Source: Sphingopyxis sp. H050 (GTDB lineage Bacteria > Pseudomonadota > Alphaproteobacteria > Sphingomonadales > Sphingomonadaceae). Taken from it: DNA of 64,000 bases. Positions within the stretch are counted from its first letter, which is position 1, and each line of letters starts with the position of its first letter. The DNA is taken from contig NZ_LNRZ01000002.1 of assembly GCF_001468265.1 (NCBI RefSeq), forward strand, positions 583,277 through 647,276. Direction: 5' to 3'. Positions 1 to 8,238 of the stretch are shown here, one piece after another. The notes beneath the pieces were generated by a model. The model was not told the DNA's origin. It did not search any database and saw only the letters and a list, made by a program, of their open reading frames with translations. The position numbers and the translations under genes were made by a program.

Positions 1-103
1 GGTCCATCAGTTCGGCCAGCGAGGTTCCCGACGCCGCGCACGCCGCCTCGGCCGCGCGCATCGCGTCGCTCGTCAGGATCGGGGCGTCGGCGGGAACGGA
101 CAT
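1..103 (-). CDS. nnr: NAD(P)HX epimerase/dehydratase (Nnr), 5' end only
   Basis: The left edge of the window cuts this gene, so only its first 34 codons are visible, reading leftward from the ATG at 101-103. The readable part contains LTSDAMRAAEAACAASGTS followed by LAELMD. This is the usual opening of a YjeF N-terminal domain, the epimerase part of the enzyme that repairs hydrated NAD(P)H. Whether the dehydratase domain follows cannot be seen. It lies 35 bases downstream of a small lipoprotein gene and ilvD on the same strand, so it is probably co-transcribed with them. The family call rests on a short stretch and is moderately sure. Confidence 0.7.
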   Translation of the reverse strand, partial: MSVPADAPILTSDAMRAAEAACAASGTSLAELMD

Positions 104-138
104 GGACAAAGCCTAACACGCCCGGGGCAAAAGTCGCG

Positions 139-525
139 CTACTTCGCTCCGCGGGTGTTGGCGGGCAGGCGATAGCGATCCATGCCGACCGCCACTTCGA
201 TCACCCCGTCGCCGACGATCGTGACCTTCGCGGGCAGCGCGCCGTCGGCCGAGACCACGCCGCGTCCGTCGGTCGTGATCTGCAGGCGGCGGTATCCGAC
301 GTCGGCCTTGCCGACGATCAGCACCGTGCCGTCGGCGCCGCGCATTTCCTCAACGGTGCAGGTGCGGTCGAACAGCTTCGCGCCCTCGAGCGCGCATTCA
401 ATGCGGCCGCTCTCGGCGGCTTCCTTCGATCCGCGCGCTTCGGCTTCGGCCAGCCTCTCATTGTCGGGTCCGCCGCAGCCCGCAAGCAGCAGCGCGCCCC
501 CGATGATCGCCCCCGGCCTCTTCAT
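139..525 (-). CDS. small lipoprotein of unknown function
   Basis: A 128-residue protein starting [20 protein letters not shown] short basic n-region and hydrophobic stretch end in a lipobox (LLAGC, Cys17), so it is predicted to be a lipid-anchored envelope protein. The mature part is acidic to neutral with two cysteines (in IECALEG and RTCTVEE) that could form a disulfide. I recognise no catalytic motif or named domain. The ATG overlaps the ilvD stop codon in an ATGA junction, so translation is probably coupled to ilvD. That coupling also fixes this start rather than in-frame starts further upstream inside ilvD. Function unknown. Confidence 0.8.
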   Translation of the reverse strand: MKRPGAIIGGALLLAGCGGPDNERLAEAEARGSKEAAESGRIECALEGAKLFDRTCTVEEMRGADGTVLIVGKADVGYRRLQITTDGRGVVSADGALPAKVTIVGDGVIEVAVGMDRYRLPANTRGAK

Positions 526-2381
526 CCCTTGCCCTTCAGCTGCGACAGGTCGCGCACCGCGCCGCGCGCCGCGCTGGTCGTCATCGCGGCATAGGCCTGA
601 AGTGCTACCGAAACCTTGCGCGGGCGGGGTTTGGCCGGCTGCCACGCAGCCTCGCCCTTCGCCTCCATCGCGGCGCGGCGCTCGGCCAGCACGCTGTCGG
701 CGACCGCCAGCACGATCGTCCGCGACGGGATGTCGATGTTGATCAGGTCGCCATTCTCGACCAGCCCGATCGTCCCGCCTTCGGCCGCTTCGGGCGAGAC
801 ATGGCCGATCGACAGCCCCGACGTGCCGCCCGAGAAGCGCCCGTCGGTGACCAGCGCGCAGGCCGCGCCCAGCCCCTTCGATTTGAGATAGCTCGTCGGA
901 TAGAGCATTTCCTGCATGCCCGGCCCGCCCTTGGGCCCTTCATAGCGGATCACGACCACGTCGCCCGCCTCAACTTGCCCGGTCAATATGCCCGCGACCG
1001 CCGCATCCTGGCTCTCATAGACCTTCGCCGGGCCCGAGAATTTCAGGATGCTTTCGTCGACGCCCGCCGTCTTCACGATGCAGCCGTCGAGCGCGATATT
1101 GCCCGACAGCACCGCAAGCCCTCCGTCCTGGCTGAAGGCATGCTCGGCCGAGCGGATCACCCCGGTTTCGCGATCAAGGTCGAGCGACTCCCATCGCCGG
1201 TCCTGGCTGAACGCCGTTTGCGTCGGTACTCCGCCGGGCGCCGCCATGAAGAATTTCTGCACCGCCGGGTCGTTGGTCCGCGAAATGTCCCATTTGTTCA
1301 GCGCATCGCCCATCGTCGCGCTGTGCACCGTCGACAAATGCGCATGGAGCAGCCCCGCGCGTTCGAGCTGGCCGAGGATCGCCATGATGCCGCCGGCGCG
1401 GTGGACGTCCTCCATGTGGACGTCGCTCTTCGCCGGCGCGACCTTGGACAGGCACGGCACGCGGCGCGACAACCGGTCGATGTCGGCCATCGTGAAATCG
1501 ACGCCAGCCTCGAACGCCGCCGCAAGCAGGTGCAGCACGGTGTTCGTCGACCCGCCCATCGCGATGTCGAGGCTCATCGCATTCTCGAACGCCTCGAACG
1601 TCGCGATATTGCGCGGCAAGACGCTGTCGTCGCCTTCCTCATAATGGCGGCGGCACATCTCGACGACGATCCGCCCGGCGCGCAGGAACAGGTCTTTGCG
1701 GTCGGCGTGGGTCGCGAGCGTCGAGCCGTTGCCCGGCAGCGACAGCCCCAGCGCCTCGGTCAGGCAATTCATCGAGTTGGCGGTGAACATGCCCGAGCAC
1801 GACCCGCACGTCGGGCACGCCGATCGCTCGATTTCGGCGACTTCCTCGTCGCTATATTTCTCGTCCGCCGCGGCGACCATCGCGTCAACGAGGTCCAGCG
1901 CGACCTCCTTGCCCTTGATGACGACCTTGCCCGCCTCCATCGGCCCGCCGGAGACGAACACGACCGGGATGTTGATGCGCAGCGCCGCCATCAACATGCC
2001 CGGCGTGATCTTGTCGCAGTTCGAAATGCACACCATCGCGTCGGCGCAATGCGCATTGACCATATATTCGACGCTGTCGGCGATCAGATCGCGGCTCGGC
2101 AGCGAATAGAGCATGCCGTCATGCCCCATTGCGATCCCGTCATCGACCGCGATCGTGTTGAATTCCTTCGCGACTCCGCCCACCGCCTCGATCTCGCGCG
2201 CCACCATCTGGCCGAGATCTTTAAGATGAACATGCCCCGGCACGAACTGGGTGAAGCTGTTGACCACCGCGATGATCGGCTTGCCGAAATCGCTGTCTTT
2301 CATCCCCGTCGCGCGCCACAGCCCGCGCGCGCCCGCCATATTGCGGCCATGGGTGGTGGTGCGCGAACGATATGACGGCAT
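522..2381 (-). CDS. ilvD: dihydroxy-acid dehydratase
   Basis: A 619-residue enzyme that dehydrates 2,3-dihydroxy acids to 2-keto acids, the third step shared by isoleucine and valine synthesis, in the cytoplasm. Length matches E. coli IlvD (about 616). The N-terminus [19 protein letters not shown] is typical. Iron-sulfur cysteines are visible in NCDKITPGM (Cys122) and [10 protein letters not shown] (Cys189-195). The ATG at 2381 is preferred over an in-frame TTG at 2390 because AGGA lies nine bases before the ATG and only one base before the TTG. It follows the amidohydrolase gene after a 59-base gap that holds a perfect palindrome, and overlaps the next lipoprotein gene by four bases. Confidence 0.97.
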   Translation of the reverse strand: MPSYRSRTTTHGRNMAGARGLWRATGMKDSDFGKPIIAVVNSFTQFVPGHVHLKDLGQMVAREIEAVGGVAKEFNTIAVDDGIAMGHDGMLYSLPSRDLIADSVEYMVNAHCADAMVCISNCDKITPGMLMAALRINIPVVFVSGGPMEAGKVVIKGKEVALDLVDAMVAAADEKYSDEEVAEIERSACPTCGSCSGMFTANSMNCLTEALGLSLPGNGSTLATHADRKDLFLRAGRIVVEMCRRHYEEGDDSVLPRNIATFEAFENAMSLDIAMGGSTNTVLHLLAAAFEAGVDFTMADIDRLSRRVPCLSKVAPAKSDVHMEDVHRAGGIMAILGQLERAGLLHAHLSTVHSATMGDALNKWDISRTNDPAVQKFFMAAPGGVPTQTAFSQDRRWESLDLDRETGVIRSAEHAFSQDGGLAVLSGNIALDGCIVKTAGVDESILKFSGPAKVYESQDAAVAGILTGQVEAGDVVVIRYEGPKGGPGMQEMLYPTSYLKSKGLGAACALVTDGRFSGGTSGLSIGHVSPEAAEGGTIGLVENGDLINIDIPSRTIVLAVADSVLAERRAAMEAKGEAAWQPAKPRPRKVSVALQAYAAMTTSAARGAVRDLSQLKGKG

Positions 2382-2401
2382 TTTGAGCAATCCTGATAAT
2401 T

Positions 2402-2416
2402 TTATTTCACAAATAA
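2402..2416. promoter_or_regulatory. perfect palindrome upstream of ilvD
   Basis: TTATTTCACAAATAA is a perfect inverted repeat, six-base arms around CAC, sitting 21 bases before the ilvD start. It is strikingly AT-rich for this genome. It could be a repressor operator or a short hairpin in the ilvD leader. No U-run follows, so it does not look like a terminator for the upstream gene. Confidence 0.45.
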
Positions 2417-2440
2417 GCGAAGAGACGCGCCTCTACACAC

Positions 2441-3172
2441 CTATCCTGCCAGATTCAATGCAACTTTGCTGCACAGACGCGCAAGCCGCGCCGCGAACAG
2501 CGCCTGCCCCGCCGCATCGCTCACCAGATCCTGCCGCATCTCGATCCCTATGTAGGGAACCCCGTTCGCCTCGGCATGGCGGTTCATCGTCGCGTTGAGC
2601 AGCTTGCCCGAATAAGGCAGCTGGTCGCCGACCGTCAGCCCTTCCTCGCGCAGCGCCGCAATCGCCGGCCCGGCAAGCCGGTCGTCCTCATTGTAGAGCA
2701 CCCCGACATGCCACGGCCGCTCCTGTTCGGGGTCGCTGGCGAGCGACGGTGTGAAACTGTGCAGCGACAGGATGAACGCGGGCCGGTGCGCCGCGATCGT
2801 CGCCGCGATATGCGCGTGATAGGGTCGGAAGAACCGCGCCATCCGCGCCTCGCGTCCGGCATGATCGAGCGCATTGCCCGGGATCGCATGGCCATCGCTC
2901 GCGATCGGCACCGCGCCCGGCGCATCCTCGTCGCGATTGCAGTCGACGACGAGCCGCGACACGCCGCCGAGGATCGCCGCATCGACCGCGCCGTTCTCGA
3001 CGAGCAACGCCGCCACTTCGGCAACGCTGATGTCGATCGCGATATGCTGGCGGAGCAGCGCCCGATCGATGCCGAGATCGACATCGTCCGGCACACACGC
3101 CGACGCATGATCGCCGATCAGCAGTACGCCCCCTGCCCGCGGCGCGCCCAGTTGCCGCCACGCTTCACTCAT
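2441..3172 (-). CDS. N-formylglutamate amidohydrolase family protein
   Basis: A 243-residue cytoplasmic protein of the N-formylglutamate deformylase (HutG-like) family. The family signature is clear: LLIGDHASACVP near the start, HSFTP in the middle, and GIEMRQDL near the C-terminus, which supply the presumed metal ligands and catalytic acids. No other histidine-degradation genes are nearby, so the physiological substrate is uncertain. Many family members outside hut operons are only generically annotated. The start ATG (3170-3172) overlaps the ispE stop as ATGA, making it the fourth gene of the ETF-QO-TPR-ispE unit. The gene ends 59 bases before ilvD. Confidence 0.85.
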   Translation of the reverse strand: MSEAWRQLGAPRAGGVLLIGDHASACVPDDVDLGIDRALLRQHIAIDISVAEVAALLVENGAVDAAILGGVSRLVVDCNRDEDAPGAVPIASDGHAIPGNALDHAGREARMARFFRPYHAHIAATIAAHRPAFILSLHSFTPSLASDPEQERPWHVGVLYNEDDRLAGPAIAALREEGLTVGDQLPYSGKLLNATMNRHAEANGVPYIGIEMRQDLVSDAAGQALFAARLARLCSKVALNLAG

Positions 3173-4017
3173 CGCAGCAGCCCCGTCATCGTCCACCATG
3201 CGGGGTGCCGCTGCGCAATTTCGGCCGCCGCCGTATCGCGCTCGGCGGGCGAATCGAACAGCGCAAAGCAGGTGGCGCCCGATCCCGACATGCGCGCCAG
3301 CCACGGCCGCAAGGCGCCCAATTCGGTCAGGACGTCGACGATCGCCGGGCATTGCGCGATCGCAGCCCGCTGAAGGTCGTTGCGCGACGCGAAGAGCTGC
3401 GCGCGCAAATCGGCCCCCGTGAACAGGGGTCCGCGGTCGATCCCGTCCCAGGCCGCGAACACCGGCCCCGTTGCGACGGGCTGCCGCGGATTGACCAGCA
3501 GCACCGGCGTTCCGGTCAGATTGAGCTGCGGCACCGGGCTCAGCTCTTCGCCAACTCCGACGCCGAGGCAGGTCGCGCTCGCCACGCACGCGGCAATGTC
3601 GGCGCCCAGCGTCCCGGTCAGCCGCGCCAGCGTCGCGTCGCCAAGCTCCGGCAAAAACGTCGCCCGCACCAACCGCGCCATCGCGGCCGCATCCGCCGAC
3701 CCGCCGCCGATCCCGGCCGCCACCGGCAAATGCTTGGTCAGCCGGACGGCAAGCGGCGGCACCCGGCTTGCCCCGTACCGCTCGCGCAGCAGCGCCAGCA
3801 CGCGCAGCACCAGATTGTCGGCTCCGGCGCTCAGCCCCTCGGCGAACTCGCCGTCGATGGTCAGCCGGTCGGCGTGGGCCTCCGTCGCTTCGATCGCATC
3901 GCCGCCGTCGACGAAGGCGAACAACGTTTCGATCTCATGATAGCCGTCGGCTCGCCGCGCGCGGACGTGCAGCGCCAGGTTGATCTTCGCCCAGCCGGTG
4001 TCGTTCAGCGCCGCCAT
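3169..4017 (-). CDS. ispE: 4-diphosphocytidyl-2-C-methyl-D-erythritol kinase
   Basis: A 282-residue GHMP-family kinase that phosphorylates CDP-methylerythritol in the non-mevalonate isoprenoid pathway. The N-terminus GWAKINLALHV and the ATP-binding glycine-rich loop PVAAGIGGGSADAAA (about residues 96-110) are diagnostic, and the C-terminal MSGSGATCF motif is also present. The ATG at 4017 overlaps the stop of the upstream TPR gene by one base (TGATG), and the 3' end overlaps the next gene in ATGA, so it lies inside a translationally coupled unit. Length and start agree with the family. Confidence 0.95.
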   Translation of the reverse strand: MAALNDTGWAKINLALHVRARRADGYHEIETLFAFVDGGDAIEATEAHADRLTIDGEFAEGLSAGADNLVLRVLALLRERYGASRVPPLAVRLTKHLPVAAGIGGGSADAAAMARLVRATFLPELGDATLARLTGTLGADIAACVASATCLGVGVGEELSPVPQLNLTGTPVLLVNPRQPVATGPVFAAWDGIDRGPLFTGADLRAQLFASRNDLQRAAIAQCPAIVDVLTELGALRPWLARMSGSGATCFALFDSPAERDTAAAEIAQRHPAWWTMTGLLR

Positions 4018-5690
4018 CAGGGCGCCGTCGTTGCCGGGGTCAGCCCGTCGCGCAGCTTCGTCTCGATCCGCGTCGCCATGTCCGCCTCGGCAAGCAGCGC
4101 TGCCGCGCGCCAAGCATAGCGCGCCTGGACCTTGCGTCCAGCCTGCCAATAGGCGTCGCCCAGATGTTCGACGATCACCGCGTTGGTCGGGTCGCCGCGC
4201 TCCGCCTGTTCGAGCAGGGGGATCGCATCGGCGGTGCGTCCGGTCAGGAAATAAGCCCAGCCGAGCGAATCGGTGATGCTCGAATTCCCTGGCTCGGCAT
4301 TCCATGCGGCCTCGATCCTCGCGAGCGCCTGACCGACATTCCTGCGCCGCTCGATTGCCGAATAGCCGGCGAAATTGAGGATCGTCGGGTCGTCGGGCCG
4401 CAGCGCGACCGCTTGCTCCATCAGCGCGGCGCCGGCCTCCCAATCGCCCGCCTTCAGCAACAGGTCGGCGCGCGCGATCAGCAAGGTTCCGCGCAGCGCC
4501 CTATCCCCCGGTCCGTCGCCCAGCGTCGCCTCGATCGCCGCATAGGCGCGCTCGGTCGCGGCGCGGTCGTCGGAGCGGCGCGCGATATCGGCCGCGCGCA
4601 CGAGCATGCTCCGCGCGGGCGAGGCCCCTGCCACGGCCGCCTCGGACATCCTGACCGCGCCGGCGAAGTCCCCCGCATCGGCCAGGAATTCGGCGCGGCG
4701 CATCTGCAGCGGCGCCGGCAGCGGACGGGTCGCGGCGAGCAGCGCCGACGCCTGTTGCTTTTGCCCGTTGCGGTCGAGCGCCTCGACCAGCGCCGAACGA
4801 ACCGTCCAGTCTTTATCGTCCAGCCAATAGGCGGCGCGCGCGAACAACAGCGGCAGCTTGGGGCTGCCGTTCGGTGTCCGCGCCAGTCCATCGGCGAGCA
4901 GCCCCAGCCAATGCGCCATCCCCGCACGCGGCATCGTCACCGGCTGGCTCGACAGCAACAGCAGCGGGTCTTCGCGCCCGTCGGCGGCAAGCGCAGTGCG
5001 CCCGCGCAGCGCCTTGGCCGCCTCACCCTGCCCCGAGGCCTCGAGCGATGATGCGAGCCGCAGCGCGACGAGCTGGCTCGTGCGATCGGTCAGGATCGTG
5101 TCGGCCGCCAGCTTCGCGGCCTCTTCGGGCCGCCCCGCCGCCACCTGCACCAGCGCCGCTTCGAGCGCCAGCGCGGGTTCGGGACGCGCGCGTCCGGCCG
5201 CGGCGATCAGGTGGCGCTCGGGCGCCTTCTCCCGCGCGCCGACGTCGATCCAGCTGTTGAACGCCGGCTGGATCAGCTTCGCGATCGCATCGCCGCCGGT
5301 CTTGTCGGGACGATCGTTCAGATAGCCGCGCGCCGCCTTCCAGTCCGCCCGGCGCATCGCATCGACGAGCAGCACCAGCTGGGCGTCGAAACGGCGGTCG
5401 CCAGCCTGCCACAGCTGCGTTGCCGAACTGCGCGCGACCGCCAGATCGCCCGCCTGGATCGCCTGCTCGAGCAGCCGGCCACGCAGCCCCGGCAGATCGG
5501 GTTGCTCGCTCGCCACGATCGCCAGCTGCGACACCGCTGTGGCGGGATCGCCCGCATCTTCGGCCAGCCGCGCATTCACCAATGCGCCCAGCGCCGATCC
5601 GTTCACGGCCTTGGCGGCCTGCACGGGCAGCGCCGCCGCAAGCAGCCCGGCGGTCAGAACGAAACGGGCGGGCTTACATATTGGGGTAAT
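4017..5690 (-). CDS. secreted tetratricopeptide-repeat protein (start codon uncertain)
   Basis: An alanine-rich helical protein built of TPR-like repeats along most of its length (for example the stretch near NFAGYSAIERRRNVGQALA, and DSLGWAYFLTGRTADAIPL near the C-terminus). Such proteins act as scaffolds; the partner is unknown. The first conventional start is GTG at 5624, but in-frame codons upstream encode a near-ideal signal peptide (CKPARFVLTAGLLAAALPVQA). They reach an AUU at 5688-5690 with GGAGG five bases before it. I therefore extend the gene to 5690 (557 residues), so that it overlaps the last 17 bases of the ETF-QO gene. If only standard starts are allowed, use 4017-5624 (535 residues, no signal peptide). 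It overlaps ispE by one base. Confidence 0.8.
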   Translation of the reverse strand: MTPICKPARFVLTAGLLAAALPVQAAKAVNGSALGALVNARLAEDAGDPATAVSQLAIVASEQPDLPGLRGRLLEQAIQAGDLAVARSSATQLWQAGDRRFDAQLVLLVDAMRRADWKAARGYLNDRPDKTGGDAIAKLIQPAFNSWIDVGAREKAPERHLIAAAGRARPEPALALEAALVQVAAGRPEEAAKLAADTILTDRTSQLVALRLASSLEASGQGEAAKALRGRTALAADGREDPLLLLSSQPVTMPRAGMAHWLGLLADGLARTPNGSPKLPLLFARAAYWLDDKDWTVRSALVEALDRNGQKQQASALLAATRPLPAPLQMRRAEFLADAGDFAGAVRMSEAAVAGASPARSMLVRAADIARRSDDRAATERAYAAIEATLGDGPGDRALRGTLLIARADLLLKAGDWEAGAALMEQAVALRPDDPTILNFAGYSAIERRRNVGQALARIEAAWNAEPGNSSITDSLGWAYFLTGRTADAIPLLEQAERGDPTNAVIVEHLGDAYWQAGRKVQARYAWRAAALLAEADMATRIETKLRDGLTPATTAP

Positions 5691-7329
5691 TGGGGCCTCC
5701 GCCGCCTTCGGGAGTGACCCAGTTGATATTCTGGGTCGGGTCCTTGATGTCGCACGTCTTGCAGTGGACGCAATTCTGCGCGTTGATCACGAATTTGGGA
5801 TCGCCGACGTCCTGCCCGACAATCTCATAGACCCCCGCCGGACAATAGCGCTGCGCAGGCTCGTCATAGATCGGCAGATTATATTCGACCGGGATCGACG
5901 GGTCCTTCAGCTGCAGATGGACTGGCTGATCTTCTTCATGGTTGGTGTTGGAGATGAACACCGAGGAGAGGCGGTCGAAGGTCAGCACGCCGTCGGGCTT
6001 GGGATAATCGGGCTTCGGCATGATGTCGGCACGGTACAGCGTCGTATTGTCGGGATGATGCTTCATCGTGAAGGGCACTTTGATCTTCAACGTTTCCAGC
6101 CACATCGTCATGCCCGCGAAGATCGTGCCCGCAAGATCGCCCCATTTCTCGACGAGGGGCAGCACGTTGCGCACGACGCTGAGTTCCTTCTTGACCCAGC
6201 TGTCGTCATAGGCCGCCTGATAGGCGTCGAGCGCGTCGTTGCCGCGGCCGGCGCTGACCGCAGCAAAAGCCGCTTCGGCGGCCATCATGCCCGACTTCAT
6301 TGCGGTATGCGTGCCCTTGATGCGCGGCACGTTCAGGAAACCGGCGCTGTCGCCGATCAGCGCGCCGCCGGGGAAGGACAGCTTGGGCACCGACTGGTAG
6401 CCGCCGTCGCTGATCGCGCGCGCGCCATAGGAGACGCGCTTGCCGCCCTTCAGGATCTTGGCGATCTCGGGGTGCGTCTTCCACTTCTGCATTTCCTGGA
6501 AGGGGGAGGTGTGCGGATTGCGATAGTTGAGCCAGGTCACGAAGCCGAGCGCGACCTGGCCGTTGGCTTGATGATAGAGGAAACCGCCGCCGTTCGAATT
6601 ATGATCGAGCGGCCAGCCCTGCGTATGGATGACGCGGCCTTCGGCATGGTTTTCGGGCTTGATGTCCCAAAGCTCCTTGACGCCCAAGCCATAGACCTGC
6701 GGCTCGCAATCGGCGTCGAGCGCGAATTGCGGCTTTAGCACCTTGGTCAGATGCCCGCGTGCGCCTTCGCCGAAGAAGGTATATTTGGCGTGGAGTTCAA
6801 GGCCGGGCGCATAGTCCGGCTTGTGACTGCCGTCGCGCGCGACGCCCATGTCGCCGGTCGCGACGCCCTTAACCGACCCATCCTCATGGTAGAGGATTTC
6901 GGCGGCCGGAAAGCCGGGAAAGATTTCGACACCCAGCCCCTCGGCCTGCTCTGCGAGCCAGCGGCACAGATTGCCGAGGCTGCCCGTATAAGTACCCTTG
7001 TTGTGCATGAAGCCCGGCGAGATGAATTCGGGCAGGTTGAATTTCTTGGCTTTGGTCAGCACCCAATGCTGGTTGTCGTTCACCGGAACCTGCGCCAGCG
7101 GACAGCCCTGCTCGCGCCAATCGGGGATCAACTCATCGAGCGACTTGGGGTCGATGACCGCGCCCGACAGGATATGCGCCCCGACCTCGGACCCCTTTTC
7201 GAGGATACAGACCGACAACTCGCTGCCCGCCTCGTTCGCCAGCTGTTTCAAACGGATCGCCGCCGAAAGACCCGCAGGGCCCGCCCCGACGATCACGACG
7301 TCATAGGGCATCGATTCCCGTTCGCTCAC
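5674..7329 (-). CDS. electron transfer flavoprotein-ubiquinone oxidoreductase
   Basis: A 551-residue membrane-associated flavoprotein that passes electrons from ETF, reduced by acyl-CoA and other dehydrogenases, to ubiquinone. The FAD-binding site VVIVGAGPAGLSAAIRL is at residues 11-27. The C-terminal ferredoxin-like domain carries the 4Fe-4S cysteines (YCPAGVYE, then CVHCKTC) and ends in the family's typical PNYPNM. I choose the GTG at 7327-7329 (VSERESMPYD) because AAGG precedes it at a suitable distance and the family starts here; MPYD a few codons later is an alternative. It is first in a unit with the TPR gene, ispE and the amidohydrolase. It is divergent from the UDG-like gene. Confidence 0.96.
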   Translation of the reverse strand: MSERESMPYDVVIVGAGPAGLSAAIRLKQLANEAGSELSVCILEKGSEVGAHILSGAVIDPKSLDELIPDWREQGCPLAQVPVNDNQHWVLTKAKKFNLPEFISPGFMHNKGTYTGSLGNLCRWLAEQAEGLGVEIFPGFPAAEILYHEDGSVKGVATGDMGVARDGSHKPDYAPGLELHAKYTFFGEGARGHLTKVLKPQFALDADCEPQVYGLGVKELWDIKPENHAEGRVIHTQGWPLDHNSNGGGFLYHQANGQVALGFVTWLNYRNPHTSPFQEMQKWKTHPEIAKILKGGKRVSYGARAISDGGYQSVPKLSFPGGALIGDSAGFLNVPRIKGTHTAMKSGMMAAEAAFAAVSAGRGNDALDAYQAAYDDSWVKKELSVVRNVLPLVEKWGDLAGTIFAGMTMWLETLKIKVPFTMKHHPDNTTLYRADIMPKPDYPKPDGVLTFDRLSSVFISNTNHEEDQPVHLQLKDPSIPVEYNLPIYDEPAQRYCPAGVYEIVGQDVGDPKFVINAQNCVHCKTCDIKDPTQNINWVTPEGGGGPNYPNM

Positions 7330-7412
7330 CGCAAGTACCTTTCTGCCGTCCCCGCGCGGGATCATTCATCGTGTCCCGCGCTCATTCTGTCACGAATTGC
7401 GATGCCTTCCAA

Positions 7413-7444
7413 TTGACGCGTCCGTCAACTGTCTGTTTGAAACA
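7413..7444. promoter_or_regulatory. two adjacent palindromes between ETF-QO and the UDG-like gene
   Basis: The divergent intergenic region carries TTGACGCGTCCGTCAA (7413-7428, arms TTGACG and CGTCAA) and TGTTTGAAACA (7434-7444, arms TGTTT and AAACA). The first has the look of a TetR-type operator and contains a -35-like TTGACG. The second ends six bases before the ATG at 7450, where a ribosome binding site would normally lie. No clear Shine-Dalgarno sequence is visible. Regulation is inferred, not shown. Confidence 0.45.
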
Positions 7445-7449
7445 AATTC

Positions 7450-8235
7450 ATGGGTGGGCAAAATTCCGCGTTGCTGGCCGCGAGCTATCATGACTGGTGG
7501 TCGCTGGCCGGCGTCGATGCGCTGGTCGGCGAGGCGCCGGCGGGCTGGCTCGACGTGCCCGCCGCCAACGATGTCGCGGCAAAACCCAAAATCACGCCGT
7601 CCGCCGAGCCCGAGGCAGCACCGTTGCCCGTCGCGCTGCAGCGGCGTGAGGCTCCCGTCGAGGCCATATCCAGTGGCCCGGTCGCGCTTCCCGACGAATG
7701 GGACGCGTTCCAAGCATGGCTGGCGACGAGCGCCGACGTTCCCGGCAGCCAATGGGATGCACGCCGCGTCCTGCCGGTCGGTCGCGTCGAGGCGCCGCTG
7801 ATGCTGATGACCGCCTGGCCCGAAATCGACGACCAGCGCGAGGGCGAACTCTTCACCGGCCCCGCCGGCCGGCTTCTCGATGCGATGCTGCGCGCGATCG
7901 GTCTGGCCCGCGCCGACTGCTATCTCGCCAGCCTCGCGATCACGCGGCCGCCCGGCGGGCGCATCGACGATCGCGACGCCGCCGAGCTCGACCGGCTGCT
8001 CTGGCACCATCTGCGGCTCGCGAAGCCCGGCCGCCTGCTCCTGGTCGGCAGCGAGATCACGCGCATGGCCGCCGGCTTGCCGCTCGCCGACACGCGCGGC
8101 AGGTTACTCGATATTAACCAAGATGGCGGCAAAGTGGACGCCGTGGCAATCGCGAGCCCCGCGATGCTGCTGTCCCGGCCGGCGCAGAAAGCCGCCGCGT
8201 GGGACAGTCTGAAACTGTTCAACCGGGGACGTTGA
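7450..8235 (+). CDS. degenerate uracil-DNA glycosylase family protein
   Basis: A 261-residue protein. Residues from about 115 onward have the fold pattern of family 4/5 iron-sulfur uracil-DNA glycosylases: the stretch EGELFTGPAGRLLDAML, then ITRPPGGR, then a helix before RLLLVGSEITRMAAG. The working residues are missing. The catalytic GEAPG-type motif reads MTAWPEI, the conserved K-C-R before PP reads I-T-R, and the whole protein has a single cysteine, so no 4Fe-4S cluster is possible. The first 100 residues are low-complexity, Ala/Pro-rich. It is therefore unlikely to be an active glycosylase. It is followed three bases later by the lytic transglycosylase gene, a context not linked to base-excision repair. 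Confidence 0.75.
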   Translation: MGGQNSALLAASYHDWWSLAGVDALVGEAPAGWLDVPAANDVAAKPKITPSAEPEAAPLPVALQRREAPVEAISSGPVALPDEWDAFQAWLATSADVPGSQWDARRVLPVGRVEAPLMLMTAWPEIDDQREGELFTGPAGRLLDAMLRAIGLARADCYLASLAITRPPGGRIDDRDAAELDRLLWHHLRLAKPGRLLLVGSEITRMAAGLPLADTRGRLLDINQDGGKVDAVAIASPAMLLSRPAQKAAAWDSLKLFNRGR

Positions 8236-8238
8236 CAG

